From contig JBKDZR010000074.1 of NCBI GenBank assembly GCA_047971485.1, positions 1 to 8,926 of the forward strand: a stretch of DNA of 8,926 bases, in the 5' to 3' direction. This document shows, one piece after another, positions 1 through 5,276 of this stretch. The DNA is from JBKDZR01 sp047971485 (GTDB taxonomy: Bacteria > Pseudomonadota > Alphaproteobacteria > Rhodobacterales > Rhodobacteraceae). A program made the position numbers and the translations under genes. The notes beneath the pieces are model-generated. The model made no database searches and had not been told where the DNA came from. It saw only the letters and a list, made by a program, of their open reading frames with translations. Every line of letters begins with the position of its first letter. The stretch's first letter is position 1.

Positions 1-82
1 AACGGTCATTTTCCAGAGCCAGGGGGGCGGGATCGGTGCCCCAACCGCCGTTGCCCCCGACAGCCGTCTGCGCCTCTACCAT
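1..82 (-). CDS. Possible start of a further gene of the transporter operon (partial, unrecognised)
   Basis: An ATG at 82-80 on the minus strand opens a frame of 27 codons that is still open at the window edge. It begins MVEAQTAVGG and continues through a Trp-Gly-Thr-Asp-Pro-Ala-Pro-Leu stretch to Glu-Asn-Asp-Arg. It starts 18 bases after the livF-like stop and runs the same way, so it would be the sixth gene of the operon. A charged, Pro-rich N-terminus ending in Leu-x-Leu-x-x-x-Arg is seen at the start of some isochorismatase-like cysteine hydrolases, but 27 residues cannot establish a family. A run of G lies directly against the ATG rather than at normal spacing, and the hairpin at 84-100 would cover it. 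An open frame this short is expected by chance in GC-rich DNA, so the call is tentative. Confidence 0.35.
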   Translation of the reverse strand, partial: MVEAQTAVGGNGGWGTDPAPLALENDR

Positions 83-83
83 C

Positions 84-100
84 CCCCGCCATCGGCGGGG
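84..100 (-). repeat. Perfect hairpin between the livF-like stop and the next possible start
   Basis: CCCCGCC and GGCGGGG form a perfect 7-bp GC-only stem with a 3-base loop, beginning directly after the livF-like TAG stop (103-101). No T-run follows on the minus strand, so it is not a textbook intrinsic terminator. It could protect the 3' end of the upstream message, weaken expression of the next gene, or hide that gene's G-rich ribosome-binding region. The structure is seen directly; its role is inferred. Confidence 0.5.
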
Positions 101-817
101 CTACAGCCCCATATAGGCCTCGCGGATGCGGGCATCCCGGGCCAGGTCGGCACTGGGGCCGGTAATCGTTACCCGGCCGGTTTCAATGACGAAGCCCTCG
201 CTGGCCAGATCCAACGCGGTCAGCACGTCCTGTTCCACTAACAAGATGCTCAGCCCCGTACGGTTCACCTCGGTCAGCGCCTCGCTGAGAACCTCGACCA
301 GGCGCGGCGCCAGACCCAGCGACAATTCGTCGATCATCAACAGGCGCGGCGCCGACATGATCCCCCGGCCAATGGCGCACATCTGTTGTTCACCCCCCGA
401 CAGGGTGGTGGCATCCTGACCCGAGCGTTCGCGCAGGATCGGGAAGGTTTCCATCACGAAATCCAGATCCCGGGCGACCTGCGCCTTGTCCTTGCGCAGA
501 TAGGCCCCCAGCATCAGATTGTCGCGTACCGACAGGCCCTTGAACAGACGCCGCCCTTCGGGAACATGTACCACACCGGCGGCCAGCACCTCATCGGGGG
601 CCGCGCCGCCGATCTCGGTGCCGGCCAGTCGGATTGATCCCGCGCGGGGCCGGATCAACCCGGAAATCGTGCGCAACAAAGTGGTCTTGCCCGCCCCGTT
701 CGACCCGACGATGCAGGTGATCGCGCCGGCCTGAACCTGCAACGACACGTCCCACAGGACCTGCACATCGCCATAGCCCGCCTCCAGCCCGGAGATTTCA
801 AGCAACGTGTCAGCCAA
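101..817 (-). CDS. livF: LivF-like ATP-binding subunit of a HAAT-family ABC transporter
   Basis: This 238-residue protein is one of two ATPases that power the branched-chain amino acid/amide importer on the cytoplasmic face. Visible motifs are Walker A GSNGAGKTT (38-46), the LivF-typical VPEGRRLF (85-92), signature LSGGE (139-143) and Walker B LLMIDE with Asp163 and Glu164. The usual switch His is Gln (LLVEQD), as is common in LivF. Length and C-terminus (IREAYMGL) fit the family. The start chosen is TTG at 817-815: AAGGAG sits 7 bases upstream, inside the end of the livG-like gene, and no ATG or GTG in this frame is better placed. The start overlaps the livG-like stop by 8 bases, implying coupled translation. 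Family assignment is firm; the transported substrate is unknown, and livF is used as a family symbol only. Confidence 0.93.
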   Translation of the reverse strand: MADTLLEISGLEAGYGDVQVLWDVSLQVQAGAITCIVGSNGAGKTTLLRTISGLIRPRAGSIRLAGTEIGGAAPDEVLAAGVVHVPEGRRLFKGLSVRDNLMLGAYLRKDKAQVARDLDFVMETFPILRERSGQDATTLSGGEQQMCAIGRGIMSAPRLLMIDELSLGLAPRLVEVLSEALTEVNRTGLSILLVEQDVLTALDLASEGFVIETGRVTITGPSADLARDARIREAYMGL

Positions 818-1568
818 CGGCCATCTCCTTTTGAAAACGCTCGGCGAATTTCGGGCCGAGATAGGCCTCGATCACCTTGCGGTCATGGACCATCTCCTGG
901 GGCGGCCCTTCGGCGATCAACTCGCCATGATGAAGCACAAGAACCCGGCTGGACAGGCTGAGCACGACCTTCATCAGATGCTCGATGATCAGGATCGACA
1001 CGCCGCGCGCGGCGATACGCCGGATCAGATCCAGCGCCCCGTCGATCTCGGTGGCGTTGAGGCCGGCATTCACCTCATCCAGCAGCAGAACCTTGGGCCC
1101 CATCGCCAGGCTTTTCGCCAGTTCCAGCCGCTTGCGGTTGGGCAGGGTCAGCGAGGCGGCCGGCGTATCCGCGATATGGGCCAAGCCGACGAATTCCAGT
1201 TCCGCCAGCGCATGGTCATGGGCCTGGGCGATGCTTTCCGGCACACCCCCGAACAGCGCCGAAGCGGCGACGTTTTCCAGAACGGTCATCTTGGGAAAGG
1301 GCTGCACGATCTGGAAGGTCCGCGCCAACCCGCGCCGGGCAGCCTGAAACGGCTTTTGCCGGGACACGTCCTGACCTTCGAAAAAGACCTGGCCGGAACT
1401 GGGGCGGTGCACCCCGGTGATCGCATTGACCAGCGTGGTCTTGCCCGCCCCGTTGGGGCCGATCAGGGCAACGATCTCACCCTCATGCAGGGAAAAGGAC
1501 ACATCGTTCAACGCCCGGATGCCACCGAACTGGCGCGAGACATTCTTCAGTTCGAGGATGGCGGTCAT
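810..1568 (-). CDS. livG: LivG-like ATP-binding subunit of a HAAT-family ABC transporter
   Basis: This 252-residue protein is the second ATPase of the importer. Walker A GPNGAGKTT is at 37-45, the LivG-typical RTFQIVQPF at 84-92, Walker B VLLLDE with Asp165-Glu166, then NAGLN, and the switch His198 in IIEHLMK. The ABC signature is degenerate: where LivG normally has LSYGQ or LSGGQ, this protein reads LTLPN (141-145) before RKRLELAKSL. The start is ATG 1568-1566, with GGAGGAG about 7 bases upstream. The frame is open for another 277 codons upstream, but that part is a shadow of the livM-like gene. ATGA overlap with the livM-like stop and 8-base overlap with the livF-like start show a tightly coupled operon. 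The family is sure. The effect of the altered signature is unknown, since the LivF partner keeps a canonical one. Confidence 0.93.
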   Translation of the reverse strand: MTAILELKNVSRQFGGIRALNDVSFSLHEGEIVALIGPNGAGKTTLVNAITGVHRPSSGQVFFEGQDVSRQKPFQAARRGLARTFQIVQPFPKMTVLENVAASALFGGVPESIAQAHDHALAELEFVGLAHIADTPAASLTLPNRKRLELAKSLAMGPKVLLLDEVNAGLNATEIDGALDLIRRIAARGVSILIIEHLMKVVLSLSSRVLVLHHGELIAEGPPQEMVHDRKVIEAYLGPKFAERFQKEMAVG

Positions 1569-2539
1569 TTGGTGTCTCCTCCTGCCGTAGTCCGCGCCCG
1601 AACCTGGCGGCGCAGGATCGCACGCCAGTCCAGCCGCAGGATCCCGCCGGGCAGAAAGAAGATCAGCGCAACGACGATGGCCCCCATGATCGCCCGGTTC
1701 CAGGCCAGGAAATTCGCCCAGAACACCTCTTCCAACAGGACGAAGCTGACCGCGCCCACCACCGGCCCCAACAGCGTGCCGGCCCCGCCCAGCATCGCCA
1801 TCACCGGCACCTTGACGGTGGTCAGGATGTCGAAACTGTCGGTCGGGTCGATATAGCCCACCCAGGACGCATAGACCGCGCCAACCGCACCGGGAAAGAT
1901 CGCCGACAGCACAAAGGCCGCGATCTTGTAGCGGGTGGTGTCGATGCCCACCATGTCGGCGGCGTCCTCGTTCTGGTCGATGCAGCGCAGGCCAAAGCCC
2001 AGGCGGCTCCGATCGACGATCACATTTGTCACAAAGGCCAGGGCCACGATCACCAGCATTACATAGAGAACCAGCGCCGACACCTCGGGCGGGCGGCCTT
2101 GCAACAGCGGCACGTTCAACCCGTTGCCGCCGCCGGTCACCTCGCCCCAGGACGAGATGATCAACCGCGAGATATCGACCAGCGCGATTGACCCGATGGC
2201 AAAATAGTGCCCCTTGAGGCGCAGCACGATGGCCCCCAGGACAAACGACACCGCCCCCACAAAGGCCGCCGCCGCCAGCCAGGCCAACGCAGCCGGCACG
2301 CCGCTGCGTTGCGCCAGCGCCCCGACATAACAGCCGATGCCGTAAAAGGCCGCCGTCGAAAAGGACGGGTATCCGGTGAACCCTCCGATGATGTTCCAAC
2401 TCAGGGCCAGAGCGGTGAACATGGCAATCGAGATGGCAATCCGCACCTCATAGTTGCCCAGCATTGTCGGCGTCAGCGCCAGCGCAAGCATCCACAGGCC
2501 CATGACGATCAGGGGAAGATTGGATTTCCGCGACATCAT
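1565..2539 (-). CDS. livM: LivM-like permease of a HAAT-family ABC transporter
   Basis: This 324-residue inner-membrane protein pairs with the LivH-like subunit to form the translocation pore. It is strongly hydrophobic, with about eight to ten membrane segments; clear ones lie near residues 8-27, 33-52, 84-108, 112-128, 152-174, 206-228 and 283-301. The LivM-typical GGFTGYPSFSTAAFYGIG loop lies near 52-69. A conserved cytoplasmic stretch with VPVMAMLGGAGTLLGPVVGA lies near 244-263, where these permeases contact the ATPases. The length is normal. Two adjacent ATG codons (2539 and 2536) are possible starts. The first overlaps the livH-like stop as ATGA and has AAGGGG about 8 bases upstream. 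The stop overlaps the livG-like start by 4 bases. Substrate specificity cannot be read from the permease. Confidence 0.93.
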   Translation of the reverse strand: MMSRKSNLPLIVMGLWMLALALTPTMLGNYEVRIAISIAMFTALALSWNIIGGFTGYPSFSTAAFYGIGCYVGALAQRSGVPAALAWLAAAAFVGAVSFVLGAIVLRLKGHYFAIGSIALVDISRLIISSWGEVTGGGNGLNVPLLQGRPPEVSALVLYVMLVIVALAFVTNVIVDRSRLGFGLRCIDQNEDAADMVGIDTTRYKIAAFVLSAIFPGAVGAVYASWVGYIDPTDSFDILTTVKVPVMAMLGGAGTLLGPVVGAVSFVLLEEVFWANFLAWNRAIMGAIVVALIFFLPGGILRLDWRAILRRQVRARTTAGGDTK

Positions 2540-3396
2540 TCATACCCCTTGACGCCGACAAGACCGGTGGGCCGGACAACCAGCAGAAGCAGCATGATCA
2601 GGAAACCGATGGTAATGGCGTTCTGCGGTCCAACGATGACCCCGGCGAAACTTTCGATGATGCCCAGGGCCAGCCCGCCGACCAGGGCCCCGGATACGCC
2701 GCCCAGACCGCCGATCACGCAAATGACAAAGGCCTTGCCCAGAAAAACGCCGGACAGGTTGGTGGTGACAGGAAAGACCATGGCAAAGACCGATCCCGCC
2801 GCCCCGGCCATCAGCGCGGCAATGGCAAAGGTGGTCGCATAGATGTGGTTTACCCGGATTCCCATCAGCGCCGCTGCCTCGCGGTCCATGCGCACGGCGA
2901 CGATCGCCCGGCCAATGCGCGAGGTCTTGAGCACGACGAACAGCAGACCGGTCAACACCAGCGCCAGCCCCATGCCGATCAGCCGGTCCACGGGCATCGA
3001 CACCCCCAGCGCGTCGATCCGGCCCAGATCCAGCGACACGCGCCGTGGTGTCGCGGTGAAGAACACGGTCATCAGGTTATACAGGATCATGTCCAGCCCG
3101 AAGGTCAGGGTCAGCGTGGTCAGAACCGGCGCCGACACGACCTTGTTTATAAAGACATATTGCAGGACATACCCCAGCCCGAACAGTGCGATGGCCACGA
3201 AAGGCAGGATCAGCACCGGGCTGACGCCCGTCGCCGCCCAGGCGAAATAGGTCAGATAGCCGCCCAGCACGATGAACGACCCGTGCAGCATGTTGATGAC
3301 GTTCAAGACGCCCCAGACAAGCGAAAAGCCAATGGCGATACAGGCATACAGCGTGCCAAGCACGATCCCGTTCGCCAAAATCTGTGCGAAACCCAT
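2536..3396 (-). CDS. livH: LivH-like permease of a HAAT-family ABC transporter
   Basis: This 286-residue inner-membrane permease is the partner of the LivM-like protein. It opens with the family's typical hydrophobic start and the motif VLNVINMLHGSFIVLGGY (30-47), where Asn35 and His38-Gly39 correspond to the conserved VIN-x-x-HG of LivH proteins. Further hydrophobic segments run to the C-terminus, including GGLGGVSGALVGGLALG, the probable ATPase contact. The ATG at 3396 is preceded by AAGGA with about 9 bases of spacing. The gene lies 59 bases after the binding-protein stop, across a stable hairpin, and overlaps the livM-like start by 4 bases. Family is firm; the solute is not known. Confidence 0.93.
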   Translation of the reverse strand: MGFAQILANGIVLGTLYACIAIGFSLVWGVLNVINMLHGSFIVLGGYLTYFAWAATGVSPVLILPFVAIALFGLGYVLQYVFINKVVSAPVLTTLTLTFGLDMILYNLMTVFFTATPRRVSLDLGRIDALGVSMPVDRLIGMGLALVLTGLLFVVLKTSRIGRAIVAVRMDREAAALMGIRVNHIYATTFAIAALMAGAAGSVFAMVFPVTTNLSGVFLGKAFVICVIGGLGGVSGALVGGLALGIIESFAGVIVGPQNAITIGFLIMLLLLVVRPTGLVGVKGYE

Positions 3397-3419
3397 AAAG
3401 TCGTTTCCTTGGAGGTGTT

Positions 3420-3448
3420 CGGCCGGACCGCTCTTTTCGGTCCAGCCG
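3420..3448 (-). repeat. Intercistronic hairpin between binding-protein and permease genes
   Basis: In the minus-strand transcript an 11-bp stem forms around a 7-base AAAAGAG loop. Ten pairs are Watson-Crick and one is G-U. On the plus strand the same position is a C-A mismatch, so the structure favours the operon's own RNA. No U-run follows. In ABC operons such a hairpin right after the binding-protein gene often stabilises the upstream message or causes partial termination, so that binding protein is made in excess over permease. The structure is seen; that role is inferred. Confidence 0.6.
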
Positions 3449-3455
3449 GAAAGCG

Positions 3456-4664
3456 TTACTCGATCAGTTGCAGGTCCGCATTCGCGATGCTCGCCGGGTA
3501 GAGGATCTTGATCTCGCCCGACTGCACCTGGATGATCGGCATGTCGCGGCCCTGGTTCATCCCGTTCTCGCCGAACTTGATCGGACCGTAGAAAGTTTCC
3601 AGATCCGTCTCGGCCAGAGCATCACGCATGGCCACCGGATCGGCGGATCCGGCACGGTTCACCGCATCGGCCACCACGTCCAGCGCGGCCGCGCAGGACC
3701 CATGCACATAATCGGGATCCTCCCCCCCCGAGGCGGTCAGGAAGTCCTGATAAAACCCATCCGTCGAGGACCACGCCCCTGGCACATCGGTATAGCCAGT
3801 CGCATGGTGCCACCAGGTCGAACTGGTCACACCATCGGCCAGATCGCCCAGACCTTCGCTGAACTCGCGATAGGCGGGGCCGGTAACCATGGTAATGATC
3901 GGCGCCTCGATGCCCAGATCCTGCATCTGCTTGCGCCCGAGGATCAGATCCTGGGTGTAGCCGGTCATATAGACCCAATCCGGCGCCAGCGACTTGATCG
4001 TCGACAGGGCCGCCGAATGGTCGATGGCCCCAACGGGGTACAATTCGTCATAGACCACTTCAATCCCGGCAGCCTTGGCCGCAGTAGACGTCGCGGTTGC
4101 CATCGACTTGGGAAACACGTCATCCCGGCCATAGATCGCCACGCGGCCCAGTTCAGGCACCTTGGCCTTGAATTCGGCCACCATGGCATCGGTCATCCCG
4201 CTATTGGGGGCCAGCGTGCCGAATAGATACTTGAAGCCCTGGTTGAAGACCTCACTGGACGAGGACACACAGGCCACCAGCGGCACCTGATAGCGTTCCG
4301 CCACGGCGGCGACGATCTTGGTATGGCCCGACCCGAAGGGCGCCATCAGCACGTCGACCTCATCGTCGTTGATCAGTTTCTCAGCCAGTTGGCCCGCGCG
4401 CTTGCCGTCGGTCTGATAATCATACTCGATGATCTCGACCAGCATCTTGGTGTCGCCCACAGCGATCCCGCCCGCGGCATTGACCTTGTCACTCCACATC
4501 TTCCAGACAAGTTCCTGCTTGTGTCCCTCATCGGCCAACCCGCCGGTCAGTGCCAGGGGCGCCCCGATCTTCAACACCTCCTGCCCGGTGGCAGTCGAAG
4601 CCGAGGCCGCAGCAAGCGCCCCGATGACGGCCGCGATCGTCCGCTTGTGTCGTGAAGTGGTCAT
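3456..4664 (-). CDS. Periplasmic substrate-binding protein of the Liv-type transporter
   Basis: This 402-residue type I periplasmic binding protein (Peripla_BP_6/LivJ-AmiC class) captures the solute and delivers it to the LivH-LivM pore. An N-terminal Sec signal peptide is clear: basic SRHKR, a hydrophobic Ala-rich core, and likely cleavage near ATG-QE at about residue 27. There is no lipobox Cys. The mature part starts with the family hallmark LKIGAPLALTGGLADEG and has MAPFGSGHTKIVAAVAE and PLVACVSSSSEVF, where ligand contacts usually lie. The start is set at ATG 4664 because AGGAG is 8 bases upstream; a GTG six bases earlier would leave only two bases of spacing. It is the first gene of the operon. 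The ligand is unknown: homologues bind branched-chain amino acids, amides, urea or aromatic compounds. Confidence 0.9.
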   Translation of the reverse strand: MTTSRHKRTIAAVIGALAAASASTATGQEVLKIGAPLALTGGLADEGHKQELVWKMWSDKVNAAGGIAVGDTKMLVEIIEYDYQTDGKRAGQLAEKLINDDEVDVLMAPFGSGHTKIVAAVAERYQVPLVACVSSSSEVFNQGFKYLFGTLAPNSGMTDAMVAEFKAKVPELGRVAIYGRDDVFPKSMATATSTAAKAAGIEVVYDELYPVGAIDHSAALSTIKSLAPDWVYMTGYTQDLILGRKQMQDLGIEAPIITMVTGPAYREFSEGLGDLADGVTSSTWWHHATGYTDVPGAWSSTDGFYQDFLTASGGEDPDYVHGSCAAALDVVADAVNRAGSADPVAMRDALAETDLETFYGPIKFGENGMNQGRDMPIIQVQSGEIKILYPASIANADLQLIE

Positions 4665-4673
4665 TCTCACGTC

Positions 4674-4703
4674 TCCTGTTGGCTTATGTCCTGTTGGCTT
4701 ATG
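4674..4703 (-). repeat. Perfect 15-bp tandem repeat duplicating the ribosome-binding site
   Basis: The unit TCCTGTTGGCTTATG occurs twice with no gap (4674-4688 and 4689-4703). Read on the minus strand, each copy ends in CAGGA. The proximal copy supplies the AGGAG used for the binding-protein ATG at 4664, and the distal copy leaves a second, unused Shine-Dalgarno-like core 15 bases farther upstream. It looks like a recent slippage duplication in the leader of the operon. It could act as a ribosome standby site or be neutral. Confidence 0.8.
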
Positions 4704-4719
4704 GGACCCGGCCTGTGAT

Positions 4720-4731
4720 CCAGCCGGCTGG
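4720..4731. repeat. 12-bp perfect palindrome in the transporter operon leader
   Basis: CCAGCCGGCTGG is its own reverse complement and lies about 55 bases upstream of the binding-protein start, next to the AT-rich stretch. It could be an operator for a dimeric regulator. As it has no loop, it is a poor RNA hairpin. GC-rich 12-bp palindromes also arise by chance. Confidence 0.3.
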
Positions 4732-4831
4732 TGACTCGTCTCAAGCCTATTGTCAGCATACTGTTCAAACTATTCTGATCGTCCGCTTCCCCCCTGCCCG
4801 CAGCAAACTGGCGCGCATTCGGGCGCAACTT

Positions 4832-4861
4832 GGCAGAAATGCGCAAAATCAAGGCAGAAAT
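4832..4861. promoter_or_regulatory. Paired GGCAGAAAT direct repeats, 21 bp apart
   Basis: GGCAGAAAT occurs at 4832-4840 and again at 4853-4861. The 21-bp offset is two helical turns, which places both copies on the same DNA face. This is the arrangement expected for tandem half-sites of an activator. GCAGAAA-type half-sites resemble those of some Lrp/AsnC-family regulators, but no such regulator gene is in the window and the link is speculative. The site is about 170 bases upstream of the transporter operon start. Confidence 0.35.
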
Positions 4862-4950
4862 CGAATTGTCATGGCGCCGTGTTCAGCCCATCCCGGGGAC
4901 ACATCACAGCACAGGGCTGCCCCCTGTCCAGGCCCAACACGGTGCCGCCG

Positions 4951-4976
4951 AGGGTAATCAGTAGGCAGATTACCTT
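4951..4976. promoter_or_regulatory. Operator-like inverted repeat GGTAATC-N8-GATTACC
   Basis: GGTAATC (4953-4959) and GATTACC (4968-4974) are perfect 7-bp inverted arms around 8 bases. Adding two bases on each side gives 9-bp arms with one mismatch. The element sits almost midway between the two divergent operons and is AT-richer than the surrounding DNA, as expected of a binding site for a dimeric regulator controlling both directions. The cognate protein is unknown. The arms differ from the repeat in front of the tetR gene, so that regulator is not an obvious binder. Confidence 0.4.
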
Positions 4977-5190
4977 TGCAATGCCACCAAGGTTCTGTGT
5001 CCGCACGCGATTGTTCCCGATTTTACGACACATCCGGACCACCGCCCAGATTGCCCCCGCGCACCGCATGCCAAGAGCAGGCCCATCCCAAGACGAATGC
5101 CGGTTTTGGACGCCCTGAACATGCGGTATCAACAGACTGGGGCATGTTGCGCGCATGGGAATGGGCCTGACACGCACAAGACCGATTGAC

Positions 5191-5206
5191 CCGGCCGCAT
5201 GGCCGG
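5191..5206 (+). repeat. Small perfect hairpin upstream of the hydrolase gene
   Basis: CCGGCC and GGCCGG form a perfect 6-bp stem around GCAT. It overlaps the spacer of a weak promoter candidate (TTGACC at 5186, AACAGT at 5209) and could be an operator or a leader hairpin about 70 bases before the hydrolase start. No T-run follows. The function is not determinable. Confidence 0.3.
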
Positions 5207-5276
5207 CAAACAGTTGCAAGACGGCAAGGCCCAGCGCCAGCGCCGCACAGAGCCAAAGTAAGATCCAGGAGACATC

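Larger units (their letters stand above)
4665..5276. other. Divergent intergenic region between transporter operon and hydrolase operon
   Basis: These 612 bases separate two outward-facing operons. No open frame here has both a ribosome-binding site and a recognisable protein. The longest (minus strand, 4869-5219) has atypical composition and no motif. The stretch at about 4741-4790 is clearly AT-richer than its surroundings and is the likeliest promoter area for the transporter operon, but I could not pick a convincing -35/-10 pair there. For the plus strand, TTGACC (5186-5191) with AACAGT 17 bases later is a weak candidate. The repeats and palindromes inside are listed separately. Confidence 0.7.

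Noticed and set aside
807..1856. Open plus-strand frame of 349 codons antisense to the ATPase and permease genes
   Set aside because: It lies opposite well-defined livG and livM genes, its Gln/His/Arg/Gly-rich composition is typical of GC-rich antisense frames, and it has no family motif.
1569..2399. Extending the livG-like protein upstream to 529 residues as a fusion
   Set aside because: The extra 277 residues are an out-of-frame reading of the livM-like gene. The ATG at 1568 has GGAGGAG upstream and gives the normal LivG length.
4665..4670. GTG at 4670 as start of the binding protein
   Set aside because: It leaves only two bases after AGGAG, whereas ATG 4664 has eight bases of spacing and a normal signal peptide.
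4831..4846. Sigma-54 promoter resembling TGGCAG...TGCGCA
   Set aside because: The required GG-N10-GC spacing is not met: ten bases after GG the sequence is CA.
4869..5219. Possible 116-residue minus-strand gene in the divergent region
   Set aside because: No ribosome-binding site, no recognisable motif, and it overlaps the operator-like repeats. Other frames of similar quality exist in the same stretch.
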